Part shown: piece by piece, positions 24,601 through 36,500 of the stretch
Layout: the number at the start of each line of letters is the position of its first letter
How positions within the stretch are numbered: the stretch's first letter is position 1
From: Anseranas semipalmata
Lineage: Eukaryota; Chordata; Aves; Anseriformes; Anseranatidae
Direction: 5' to 3'
Assembly (NCBI GenBank): GCA_013399115.1
Contig: VXAA01003136.1
Span: 306,301 to 370,300, forward strand
DNA length: 64,000 nt
Program-made: the position numbers and the translations under genes
The notes under the pieces: model-generated
Database searches by the model: none
What the model was told of the DNA's origin: nothing
Seen by the model: the letters and a program-made list of their open reading frames with translations, nothing else

Positions 24601-26408
24601 ATTCAGAAGAATAAGCCCAGTAGCCTATTTTATAAACAGGATTACGGGCAATAAACTTCTTTTTCTGGATGTTAGTTTTCTAATGACCCCTTCAGTGTTT
24701 GCTCAGGTAATCTGCATTCAAATTAGTTCCTCTCGAGTGAGCCTCATTTCAGCAATAGTAGCCTTAACCTCTGGGGACTGGCTTGGCTGTACAGAACAGT
24801 GATAGTAGTTCGAGCATCAGCAGTGCCCTGGTACATCAAATAAATTAAAAGGTTCTGTTAAACTCAAGTTTAAAATTTTTTTGGCAGTGCTTGCAGTTAG
24901 AGGCAAAATCCAGTGACACATCTAACACTGAGAGCAAGACCATGGCTTTGACCCAGTGTTTTCTGCCTTTCAAGTGCATGAGTGTTTGGTCCCCTACTAC
25001 TGAAAAAAAAAAAAAAAGTACAGATATAAGCAGAAATGATATAGTAAGAAGACTGTTTTCTCAGTCTGGAAAGGCTGGGGGACAAGGGAAATGAAGTATT
25101 TATGAGCCTTTATTTGAAGCTACTATTTTTCAGGCTTTCTGGAACATGTGTTTTGAGGCTGACTCTGGAGACCCTAGTTGTATCAGTTCTTTTTTTCCAG
25201 CAAAAATTTCTCAGTTAGGTCAAGCAGTAGTGACAATTTCAGCTCACAAATAAAAACTGTTTGCAGAGGTGGGTGAACCGCGACTTATCTGTTGCTTTAG
25301 CTACCAATTTCAGGACAGAAGGCCTGCAATTAATATTCTGACCTTTTCAGTCTTTCCAGTTACTTCTGTAAAATTAATACAATTAATTCCGATCTTAAAC
25401 TGTTAGCAGATTCAAAGACTCTCTTGGCAACACTGTAACACAGTGACCACCTAAATAGTAAATGAAAACATAACTAAAAAAAGTCAAAGCTTAGCAACAT
25501 CTGCAGTATATTAAGAAAGGTTTTGGAGCTCTCACACATGACCTATGTGCCCAGCATCTTTGCAGAATGTCTTTTACTGCAGCCTACGTTTGCTCTGGTC
25601 TTTCTCAAAATTGGCTTAAAGGGCAAATATTATCTAATGACGACATTAATTGACCCAATGGAAAGGATATAAGATACATAAGTGCTTACCATCACAAATC
25701 ACTATTTTGTATGTAAATTTTAAATAAAATGAGTCAAGGTCCATATCTAGCTCATTTAATAAGTGTTTCTTATTTCACAAAAGCAAGTATAATGAAGTTA
25801 CAGAATTACCAAAGTCTGGTTGAAAGGAATATTTATAGCTACAAAATATTTTGAGGTTAAAGTAAATACTTTTTGGTGACTGTGTAGCAATCCTGATACT
25901 AAGTTTTGTCTGCCTGCTGTCATTATCAAAAACCAAGCCAAATCAGAGTCCCAGCACTTTGAATTTCATTCCATAATTTGGATCATTTTCTGGTGGACAA
26001 TACTGAAATATTGTCAACACCCAGATGAGTCAAATAACTAAAAAAGTCACCTCTAAATAATGTTTTGATTCGTAGTATAACTTGCTGTAGAAACCAGATA
26101 AACTGGACTGAAAGGTTAATCAGAAAAGCCTTCCATTTGTTTGCTTCCAGTCTTCAGGGTTCTGCCCAATTTTCTTTCTGCCTGTATCTGTACTCATATA
26201 TCCTTACCTACCCAGAAGAATATCATCTCAGTCACAATTTCAAAGAAAGCTATGTGTATGCAGTCTCTCTCATTAATATGTGACATATTCTTAAAGACTC
26301 GTTTCATCCATGCTGCCAGCAGTGAAGGGCAGCAGTAAGGGATGTATATTATTCTGTCCATGTTGAGTAAAATCCTACTCTGTGCCCTGTCCTACAGGAA
26401 ATAATACA
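21691..26408. other. Unique non-coding DNA, no gene seen
   Basis: No gene supported. The longest frame (147 codons, 21966-22409, plus) has no recognisable domain, and its start lies in ordinary AT-rich sequence. Apart from the CAAA array at 24552 and short homopolymers, I see no structure. Confidence 0.5.
24552..24592 (+). repeat. (CAAA)n imperfect microsatellite
   Basis: ACAAACAAAA-type units in an imperfect array of about 40 bp. A frame across it reads Lys/Gln/Thr/Asn repeats. Confidence 0.9.
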
Positions 26409-26477
26409 GGAAGGAAGGAAGGAAGGGAGGGAGGGAGGAAGGAAGGAATGAAGGGAGGAAGGAAGGGAGGGAGGGAG
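26409..26477 (+). repeat. (GGAA/GGGA)n compound microsatellite
   Basis: GGAA units mixed with GGGA units, interrupted by GAATGAA, for about 70 bp. It is pure purine apart from one T. A single undetermined base (N) follows at 26504. The GGAA core is also the ETS-factor recognition core, but the array is most simply slippage. Confidence 0.95.
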
Positions 26478-26503
26478 ATGGAATAATGATTGTTGAAGAA
26501 GTA

Positions 26504-26504
26504 N
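26504..26504. other. Single ambiguous base
   Basis: One N between AAGTA and GGGTTT, just after the purine microsatellite. Probably an unresolved base call. Confidence 0.95.
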
Positions 26505-27377
26505 GGGTTTCCCTTCTCTTTTTCTCCATAAAATTGTGTCTCTTCATATCCTCATTTGGCTTCCACACCCAAAGTATAAAAGTATTTAGCTAGTGGTGTG
26601 CCTGTCATTACCCGCTCTGTGTGACTTAGGAATTTTAGTAAAATTGAAACTCAGAAGGCTTCATATATGTGGGACAGGGCTGCCACTGTTAGCACTCTTA
26701 CAAGACCTAACACATTGCTGGTACTTAACTAATAATAAATAATAGCAATAATGACAAAAGCAATGACTGGTTTGAACAGAGCATTATGCTCTGTCTAGCA
26801 TGGACAGTAAAACCTTCTAATGGAGTGGTTTGTGTAGGATTGTTAGGAGACAGTAACAGTCCAGTAAATTTACTGTTTCTCTCAGTGAAGAAGGACACAT
26901 ACAGATGCACGGCTTAAGGAGAATATTTATCAGTGAGTGATTTGCAGCATAAACTAATGTGGCACAAAATAGTGCTTTTTATTAATGCACTAACTTAATT
27001 ATAGATGCAGCAAACAAGGGTATTTTGTGTGTACTGAATGACTATTATTAAAGTAAAATACAACAAAAATTGGGATACCCTTTCTTGAGAACCAGTAAGA
27101 TGCATTTCATATTTTGTGGTATTTATCTTGACTTAGTTTCTGATTTAGGGACTGATTAAGCCAGAATATCACCAAGCTGGCTATTTCTTGACTGTACAAT
27201 ATTGCTTGAGAGACACACTAACATCCACCTAATTTGCAGTGGCTGCTGTAGCTAGCCTGGTCCTTAGCACCCGACAGTCCTACCCTGGGGTCAGCCAAAG
27301 CAAAATTCTCCTAAGCTGCTTAGTCCTCCAGTCCATGTTACTCCATGTGCCTCATGCATATATTGTTTTTTATTCAG
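26505..27377. other. Unique non-coding DNA, no gene seen
   Basis: No ORF or repeat recognised in this AT-rich stretch leading up to the exon-like segment. Confidence 0.5.
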
Positions 27378-27439
27378 GTGCCCTAGGGTTTTTTCTTGGA
27401 GACAAGTGATGATGAAGATGAATTCTCAGAAGGACTTTG
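27378..27439 (+). other. Exon-like segment, 62 nt (speculative)
   Basis: A good 3' splice-site pattern (TATTGTTTTTTATTCAG, ending at 27377) is followed by 62 nt and then a good 5' splice-site pattern (TTTG with GTAAGCT, GT at 27440-27441). One of the three plus-strand frames is open across the whole segment: one leading base, twenty codons from TGC at 27379 to TTT at 27436, then one trailing base. The other two frames contain stops. An alternative acceptor (AG at 27400-27401) would give 38 nt. The peptide matches nothing I recognise, no partner exon was found in the window, and such patterns arise often by chance in 64 kb. If real it could equally be a non-coding RNA exon. Confidence 0.15.
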
Positions 27440-27740
27440 GTAAGCTGTCAGTGCTTGAATATTTTTTTTTTAAATAATAGAAATAAATAATAATGGCTTT
27501 GTTGTTATTGTTTGATTACAATAATATTGTAAAGTGAAAGCAGAATCTTGATCCCAACCTCCACCTGCCCAGGGCTAGACTAAAGAGAACACTTTTACTA
27601 TTGTTGAAGTGAAAATCTCTCAACACCAACTCAATTGGTTAAGAAAAGAGGATAAAAGCATAAATAGGTTGATTTCCTTAAGCAGTTTAACACACTATTG
27701 ATCACAGAAGTTGTTTTTTTTCTTTTTTGTGTGGCTTTCT

Positions 27741-27758
27741 GTTGTTGTTGTTGTTGTT
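27741..27758 (+). repeat. (GTT)6 microsatellite
   Basis: Six perfect GTT units in a T-rich context. The minus-strand frame over it encodes an Asn run. Confidence 0.92.
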
Positions 27759-28360
27759 TGATTGTTTTTTAAAAATAAATAAATTTAAAAAAAGCCAACT
27801 AATATTCAAGTAGGTAACAAACCTGCCTTTGTGAAATGGGATTTTCTTTGTATAGCACAGAAATAATTCCATCCATAAAATATTTACAAGAGCCACGAGA
27901 CTGTAAGGGACCTCCTGAATCTTTGAATCCAGAGTTTGCTATTATATGACTACATTAGTAAAAATGATGTTAGTAATAAATTTGTATATATTCTGCATGA
28001 ACTCATGAAATTTCATCTTAAAATTAGCATTGTCCTAGTTGTGCTCTGTTCCAGGATCCTGCCTTACTGAAGGTTAGATACAATCATATCATTAAATGTA
28101 CTTAAGTACCTGTATTTAGTACTTAAATGTACTTAGTTTGTCACACTGAACTTTTTTAATGTATTTTATGTTTTTCAACATTGGACACACCATGACACAA
28201 AGTAACTATTAAGTCCTTTCAAAAGACATTTGTCTTGTTTACTTTGGAAAAGACAGTGCAATCTTCAGACATCTATGCCAGTATTTTGGATAAAAACATT
28301 TTTATTGAAAAATAAAACTGAAAAATAAAATTAGTATTGGGCTTTGTTTGGTTGGGTATG

Positions 28361-28388
28361 TTTTTTTTTTTTAAAAAAAAAAAAAAAA
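28361..28388 (+). repeat. T12/A16 junction
   Basis: A T-run directly followed by an A-run, the longest of the self-complementary T/A junctions of this window. Confidence 0.92.
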
Positions 28389-30849
28389 GTTCCAAAAAAG
28401 AGTCCAAGTAAGTGCTATAAATTATTTTATAAGAAGACTGTAGGTTACATATTACAAAACAACTAAATGAAACTAACCAGAAAGCCCTGGGATTAGGCAG
28501 ATGAAAAGGCCATTCCAGATGGAAAAGAGCTCAAGAGTCAGAGCTGCACAGAGTCCAGAATTCTCTGTCAAAATTAGGTTATATTAGTGCAGTCTTGAAA
28601 AGGAGGTTGGGAAAAGAGGCAGAGTTAAGACAGCAGTTTAACCGTGTTTGACAGGCTAAATGGAATACATTTCCTAGCTCCAAATGGCTGCACAGTGCTC
28701 CTGTAATGGTGTTTTGCTCACAGCATAATGAGAAGAGGGAAAATTATTTCATTTGTCCAGACTATAATCAATCACTTCCAGGAAAAGAAGTCTTTCATGA
28801 TTTTCCAGCAGCCATAGGAGTTGTTAAACATATTAGTTAGTTGTAGAAATTACCTTATGAAAGAAAAAAGAAAGAAAGTTATAAGAAACAAGTAAGATGC
28901 TCAAAATTAACCTACAAATTTATGACCATTCTTAGTCTTTCTTGTGTTTGTGCCGAGATGCATGCCTTTTTTCCTTACTGTCTCCAAATTGCCAATAACT
29001 ATAAAACCATGAAAGCATAGAAAGGACGGAGAAGTCTCAAAAGAAAAGGGATTTTTCATCTGGCAACATGTCCACCCCAAAAGTCATAAAGGCCTTTCCT
29101 GAAACTTCAGGATTGCAAAAGCTCACTGAGTTTTGCCAGATTACTTGCTTCTGATGGAAATTCCCTGATGATTCTGGTGGTTTCTGGATAGTGATATAAA
29201 CTGTTACACAAGGATATGGTTATGGTAATCAAATGATTAAAAAAAAAATAGTCTGCACAGCTATAATATCCAAGAATTTGAGTGTTTAAATCTGTGTTGT
29301 CTTATCTAGTCATGAGAATATTATCACTCCCAAATTTATACGGTAGGAAAGCTGAATCACAGGATGGCCAGTCTTGTTCCCGTTGAAGTTAATGCTAAAA
29401 TGCCTGGAGAGTATCTGTGGTGTATAGGATGCAAGACCAAACCAGGCATACCCAAGATTTCATTGTTCATGCCTCTGTGTGCTTAAAAGGGTAAAGACAT
29501 TGCCCTTTATTTTTTACGTCTGCCGCATGCTCTGAAAAGCTTTTTACTCAGGAAGTGCAAGAACAGAGTCAGTGTTTCTACCCTTCCTGGACTCTCCAGA
29601 GGCTTGGACAGAGGGAAAGAAAGAAACAAGCCCAAAATAATCTCCTGGATTCAAAAGAGATGGCCCATGAACGAAGTAAAGAAACAAAGTTAGAGAGCAC
29701 GCTAATTATTAGCTTCTAGGAGTCATTTGACATCCAGGAATTTCCTACAGGCAATATTGTGTCCAAATGCAAAATTCTGACATTTTGAAAAGATTCCCTG
29801 GAGGGCCTGCCTTCCAGGTAACAGATTAATATCAGGTAAATTTGTTATTGAAGCAGCAATGGGTACAGTCTCAGTGAGGTCCTGCTTATGCATACAGACT
29901 GCTGTTCTGCCTTGCAGAAGTCAGGAAAGTCATCTGTGTTGTATCACCCTCCTTTCAATGCCACCAGAATCAGTCTGATAACTTGGAAAAAACTGGGTTC
30001 ATTAAAATAATAAGTCAGTTCAGAAGCAGATAGTTATAACACATAGGTTTAGATATTATGTAGCTACATGTCAGTTTTATGGACATAATTCTTCAGTTTT
30101 AATTGGGCATTTTAATTTCACCCCCAAAAAAAGAAGCCAACTGAATACTTCCAACCCCATTTAATTCCCATCTCTATGTGCAGCTTCACTTTATGTTTCT
30201 TGTAACAAAAAGGCTTTTAAGGTTGATAAATGGCTGCAAAGATTTTGCTTTTACTTTGTTGCTTTTCTGTTTATTTAACCAAGAGCAGTTCTTTTAGTCC
30301 TGACCTCAGTCTTGTCAAATAGACTGTGTTTGTCAAACTGCTCATGCTCCCATTAAGTCCTAGCTGTTTCAATTGTCACGTTTGATGAATGGCTTAAATG
30401 CTCCTAGCATCATTAAAAGCAGGGATACTGAGAGAAGTATTATGTTATACCGAGTCCAAATACACACCATAAATAGGAAAATTCCAAGCAAAGAAAATCT
30501 TTTATTCCATAAAAGAAATTGTGAGTGGTTTAAATATAATCTCTTTTAAAGCTATCTTTCATAGGTGCAGGAGACAAGGAAAAAAACCCTCAGGTTTCAT
30601 GTTTGGTATTATCCCTTTATGGTTAAAGAACACTGGTAGCTTTATAAGCATATTTATACAGGGTTTCTGCAAGTGTTTGGGACTGCCTGGGGGAATGGTC
30701 CTGATAAGTGTGACTAAAGTGACGGAGCCATCCCACAGTGCTTTGTAGTTCCAAGGGTCTGCCTCTCCCAAAACAGAGATTGCTGTTCCTGCGAGCAAGG
30801 GCTTCCTCACAGAGAAGTCATGCAGCACAGCACTTACATGTTATTTTTC

Positions 30850-30985
30850 CCTTCTAGATTGACAGCGGCTCCAGAGTGCATGGTGCTGCATGCTCTGGCC
30901 CAGCCCCAGCGGTGCCCTTAGCTCTACCCACGTGAGTGGTAACCACCGCTGAGCTCTCCTTAATGACCTGCCGGTAACAGCGGTG
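30850..30985. promoter_or_regulatory. GC/CpG-rich patch with an E-box
   Basis: About seven CpGs in 140 bp, with a perfect CACGTG E-box at 30929-30934 (a site type bound by MYC/MAX, USF and similar bHLH factors). The patch stands out from AT-rich flanks. No transcription start signal or ORF of note is attached. A regulatory role is inference only. Confidence 0.3.
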
Positions 30986-33209
30986 CAAGCTCAGGCTTGC
31001 CGGAATTTGGCAGAGAGTAGTTCTCCAGTTACGCTCAAGCTAACATTTCAGTTTATATTGTCTGGTGCCCTTGTCTGCCCTTTGTCGTACTTACAGCACA
31101 GTGCTAGCGAGAGGCAGAGTTCAGGATTAGTGCTGGAAAGTTGGGTAATGGCTTCAGCAGAAAGAATAAATATTTTTGTGGTTGTTGGGATGCTGGGCTT
31201 TTTTTAACTGTTAAAGTCTATCTAAAGGCCAAGAAACTTCTGTTCTGATAATTTTTTACATTCTTGAGCCAGATGAAATTACTCGGATCAATATTTATAC
31301 AGATACATTTAAATTTTCAAAGTTACTTCTAAACTGGTAACATTGCTATGATAATTAGGCTCTAGTCAGAGTTACTGTTACTTTTTTTTTTAATGATTTT
31401 GTTTAAAAAAAGCATTGCTTCAAATTGTAATTATAACTATATGTGCATGTAGATACAGTGTGGTCCTAATATTTTCGAGTGCTACTCATGAAATTTTCAT
31501 CATGAATAAGTACACTGCTGCAGTATATTTTTCCTGGATAGTGATAAAAGCCATTAAAATGAGGACAGCAGGCAAATCGTTAAAGAAATTCTAAAATGGC
31601 ATCAGAAGTAGGTCCTCAAAGTTTCTATTTTCCCAAGCTACAGCAGATCTTTTTTCCCTCTGTAGAAGATAGAAAGGATTTATTGATCTCAGTCTTATAT
31701 GAAACGTGGAGAAAGCAAAGAAACTTCCAGTTGTGTCAGAAACTATATCTAATATTACCAGCTTTTTGCTTGCAGTGAATTTAACTCTCTGCCTAGTTGT
31801 TTGAGTGTAAGCAATGGCAGAAGTTATCTCTCTGCTATTGTGGCTAACTCAAACTTCTGTCAGACCATGCAGGACATCAGATAGTGAGCTTGAGGCATCA
31901 TTAACCTGACCTATTGATTTGCATCACAGCCAAGGAACAAATTTAAAGATGCATTGAGAAGGATTAATAGTTGATTCATTTAAATCCTTTTTCACTTTCT
32001 CAGATGCCATATACAACAGAGCACAGAGGTGGGCTGGGGTCTTCCAGCAAGTTACCACTTCCAGGGAGGATGTGAGGATGAGCATCTAGCTCCATCAGAG
32101 TCCCGCTCCTGCTGCCTGACTCCACTAGGCATACTCAAACCACCCCTCTCTCCCCACTCACCCTCTGGGTAAGTGATGGTGTTTGTTATTTGCTCCTGGG
32201 TGGGTAGGTGCTTTGCTTTGTCTGGCTCTTGCTGGATTTGATTGCCCAGGTTTTTATGTATTTAGATCGCAGTCATCTGGACATCAACTATGCAAACTTA
32301 CTTAACACTTTTCATCCAGATAAACCATGAAATGGTATTACTGTATTTGATCAATAATGTTTGCTTCTGTGCTGGGGTGCCTCAGGTAACTGATGTTTGT
32401 CACCTAGGACCCTAAATACATATTTGGTATCCTAAATAGTTTTATTTTTTTAATCAATAGAGTTCATCATAATCCTTTCATTATTCACTGAACGATAACA
32501 CTGTTAATGAAAAAGTACTTTCATTAGAACAAATGCTTTTTTCAGCCTCGACTGTATTCTTGTTTCTATCTGTGCCAGATTTAAATATGAATCAAAACAA
32601 AGTAGAAAATCTGCAATCATTCTCTGATGAGGCTTCCTGCATTTATAATCATGATTTGTTGGTGTTACTGGGTTTCTGGAACCCTCAGGAGCACTGAAGC
32701 CTACAGAATATGCATTCATTTGTTCAACCACATTCAAACTGGATCTATAGGAACAGGCCCTGCAGTTAATATTGCTTTCTGTGGGACGGGGTAGCTGCAT
32801 TTCCAAATTAAATGTGAGTATGTTACAAAGCATAGGTCAGTTCTGAGCCCCCAGCCCACACATGCTCTCCCACTGAAATCTGTGAGACTAGTACTTAGGT
32901 GAAAACAGACTTGGAGGTCTGCAGGCTCAGCTGGTCTCTAATGAAATGTGATCTTAACCTGGAAAAGTGAGATTGGGGATGTCAGTATCTACTCACTTCT
33001 TAGATCAGTGAAATGGAGAATTTGGCTCATAGTTCACTGAAAAAGCATCAGTAAAGTTAAAACAAAACATAAGAAAAAGCTTGTTTGCTTTGCCCGCTTG
33101 TTCAGTATTTAAAAGATACTGTCAGAAGTTTTGAAGTGAGCACTGCAGTCTTTTCCTGGAAAGCATCATTGGCAGAAAAAGAATTTTCAGCAGAACTCAA
33201 GAACTGAGG
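30986..33209. other. Unique non-coding DNA, no gene seen
   Basis: No gene supported. A candidate internal exon between CTTCCAG (ending at 32048) and GGTAAGTG (32168) has one open frame for 40 codons, but the peptide is unrecognised and it was not called. Confidence 0.5.
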
Positions 33210-33520
33210 GAAAAAAGGGTATAAATCAGCGAGCAAGTTGGCCCACGGGCAGCCAAACTACAGCAGCCTCATTTCCTATGGATTTCTGTCTCCTCAACCT
33301 CATCATCTGCTTTCCAGCTCTCCGCCACCACCGGCCCTGCCGCTCCTTCAGGGCCTGGCAGGGAGGACCATCTGCGTGGCCAGGCCAGCGCTGCAGGCAC
33401 GGTCATGGGCCAGAGAGCACTGCCAGCACACCTCGGCCGTGGCTGCGAGGCCCGAGGCTGTCCTGCTTTTCTCTCCCTTGAGTGCGAAATTTGGCTCCCT
33501 TGCCTCTCGCTGTCCCCAGT
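33210..33520 (+). promoter_or_regulatory. Promoter-like patch: TATA box plus CpG-rich 300 bp
   Basis: A TATA-like box (GGGTATAAATCAG, TATAAAT at 33220-33226) lies just upstream of about 300 bp with some fourteen CpGs, starting at 33229. A pyrimidine-rich stretch suited to transcription initiation follows at about 33250-33300. Frames of 99 codons (33238-33537, plus) and 121 codons (33269-33634, minus) cross the GC-rich part. Both are proline/arginine-rich, overlap each other and match no family I know, so they are probably products of GC content. The patch may be the promoter or first exon of a transcript, an enhancer, or an old GC-rich insertion. Confidence 0.3.
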
Positions 33521-36500
33521 TTGTGCAGGGCTTGTAAGGGTCTGCCGGTCATGGAGACCTCTGTCCTTCTGCAAAAAATAGTTAAAACTGAGGGGAAAGA
33601 GCAAGCGGATGATAGACAAACATTCCCAGAGCACAATTCTGTTGTAACCTCATTTCCCTAAGGAACTGTATACTTTTGTGAGTAGTCGGTATATTTAGAG
33701 ATTAGATGTTTCACTTATTTTTAAAAACAAGCAAAAAGATACATAGAAGCAATGCCAGAGAGGTGTCGCCATGCTTCCTCTGAGAACTTAGCCACAAGGC
33801 CATTCCAGATGGCCATAAACCCCACAAAATATATATGCCAACCCTACTGCCTGTACCCCTTGGGTTAGGTAGGCCACACCAGAGACACTGAGGACTGAAA
33901 GCACAAGATCCCTCTGGCAAACAAGCATGCCTGCCATGTGCGGTCGTCCCCAGGACTGCCACATCTATGTGATCTAGGCTGGTTAACATCTGAAAGACAG
34001 TTTGAAACTGAACAGATGAGTCTGAAATGAAAAAGGGGCAGTAGCTTCTCCCTGGGAACGGCCCTGTTGGTGTCGGTGAAATTACAGCACACTAGTTTAT
34101 TCCAGCATTTCTGAGCTGGGGATTTCTTTTTAATAATGTATGTCAGATTTCCTCTCTAATGACCTACTAGAATTCTAACACTAACTCAAATGCAGCTATG
34201 ATATCCTCAGTATCCTGCAACATAGTTGGAAGAACAAATACAAGCTTTTCATTTTCTTTACTCTGGTTTGCTTGCTTGCTTGTCACTTTGGTTTGCACAT
34301 GAGTGTTTGCCTTGTGCCAGTCCCACCCAGAAAGAAAGCTAAGGCTGGGTGGTAAATAAGGCACAAAGATAGTGTCGACATAGATAACAATGATGTTTTG
34401 GTTTGGTTTTTTTTTTTGGTCTGTGGCTTTTAAGAAACAAAATTTTAAAGAAATTTTGTGTCATTTGAAATATTCTAGCTTTTGTTAAAATGCAAATGAA
34501 ATTTGTACAGTTTTATTCAAATCAAATAAGTTAGGAGTAGCTTGTTTTGCTCAGTTTTGAAATTCATAAAGGTGTGACGGAAAAGAATGATTTTCCCTGA
34601 TAGTGAAATATTAAATCACCATCAGAACTTGCTTCTGGGCTCACAGGCAATAATGTGTGTATCTTCTGTTCTCTATTTTACTTTTGCCTCACATGCATAA
34701 CATGAGAGCCTTATTTTTTTCAAAGAACGTGCACGTCCAGTACTGTGTAGTTTGGAGAAATTTAGCTAATAAATTACATATGTAACTAGTCCTTGCTGGT
34801 TAGACAGTTCTTGGTATTCCTCCTTTTAATTTTCCCTGTCCAACATATACATCCCTCAAAGCCTGAAAGCTTTAGAAAGCATTAGATGTAACTTAATAAC
34901 TTAGTAATAAATTAGAAATATTAACTTGGACCTGAATTTTGTTCTTCCCTTTCTCTTTCTCTTTGTCATTTCTGGACTGAGACAAGTATTTCTAGCAGTG
35001 GCAAAGATATTAACATTGTCTCACAGTGCCCAGAAACCATAGGAAACAGAAGCCAGGGCAAATGATAAATGAAATTTTTAGTTATACTGTGTGAACTCCG
35101 ACTCTCACCAGTCAGCAAGGCTGGAGTTCCCTCAAGTTGTATCTCAGTGCTATAAAATGGTCTTATCTGACTGCTATGAATGTTCTGATTTTATTATCCA
35201 GATCTACTTTCTGCTTGTCTTCATTGTTGTCCCTGTAGCCATGTGAATTTTCAGCCCACCCAACTTGACTGAGCATTTCTGTCTGGAAGCATCTTTGGAG
35301 TGGCTTTCTTCTGAGGTACCTGGTACTTGCTGCTTTTGCTTGAGCATACTAGAAATCTGGGGAACTTCTTGTTTTCAAAGGTGTGAGAGCTACTACACTC
35401 TGATAGGCTGTACTTTGAGAGATGAACAATCAGCTGCTTGTGGGAATATTTCAGTTGACTTCCCTCTTACTCTGTGTTGTTGTTGTTTTGTTTTACTGTT
35501 TCTAAATACTCTATTATGGATCAGCTCCTGCAAACTACTTAGAGGCGTCCTCCAGACTAGGCCTTTGTTCAGGTCTAAAGATAGTTTTCATGGGTTTTAC
35601 TGGTCATCAAATCATTGCTTATTGTGAGACTAAGTCTCTGAGACATTAAGTGATACAGAGAACCTAGCTAACTCACAAAAGCTGAGGGTATCCAATTGTT
35701 GTGGTCTGCCCCATAACTGTTCTAAGGAATTGAATATTACAAAGATCTGGGAATCCCTGTCTGAGTTCCACACCAAAGCTATTAGATTCCAAATCATCAC
35801 AGCTGCTTGTTTTTCCCCAAACACAAGCACCCTTCTGACCTCACTAATTTTCTGATATAAACTAAGAATCTTCTCATGATAATCAGAGTCAAGTATCAGT
35901 TCCAGAAAGCCATCACTATGCATTATAGGCACTTAGGCACATTAGAAAACAAAACAAAACAAGCAGTCTACCACTTTCCAGGATTAATGCTATGAAACAT
36001 TTTATGGGTGGTCTGTAAGTGGACAGAATGCTGCACTAATGTGTGACTGCATGGCAATTAAGCTTAATTAGGGAAGGTTTTGAAAAAGACAGATGAAAGT
36101 AAATTATGGGCATGAAAGCAACTGTGCTTTTGGGGACTTCACTCTGCTACACTAGTTCAGTGAAGCGTTGCTAAAATTGTCCCCTGTCTGTCACATTTTG
36201 ATGCACATCCAGCAGTTTGTCAAACCAAGCGTTTTTCTCTAGAAGCAGGAATCTCTTAGGAGCACATTCTTCACCCACTCTCTGCTGAACTCACAGGTTT
36301 CTTCAGAAGACAGCTGCGCTTCCATACTAAGAGGAGTAGGTGACCCTTAATATGACCATCAGGTTTAGTTTAGCATTGATTCTTTTCTACAAGGAGTAAC
36401 AGAGGTAGCGTTATATGTGTATTTTGATTTTCGTGTATGCACTGGGGGAAATTTTTCCCAATTTCATATACTTATCGCTTTCTTAGATTTACAGCTGAGC

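Larger units (their letters stand above)
27440..30849. other. Unique non-coding DNA with short repeats
   Basis: No gene supported. Contains (GTT)6 at 27741-27758, a palindrome/direct-repeat cluster at 28093-28135 and a T12/A16 junction at 28361. The 30220-30490 part is repeat-free and motif-rich (for example CCATAAATAGG, an MEF2-like site, near 30466), so it may be conserved non-coding DNA. Confidence 0.5.

Noticed and set aside
29335..29400. GGAAAGCTGAATCACAGGATGG resembling an ancient SINE, followed by a CCCGTTGAAGTTAATG phrase
   Set aside because: Too short and degenerate to separate from chance without a repeat-library search.
32049..32168. Possible exon between CTTCCAG and GGTAAGTG with one open frame
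   Set aside because: Weak acceptor, unrecognised peptide and no partner exon.
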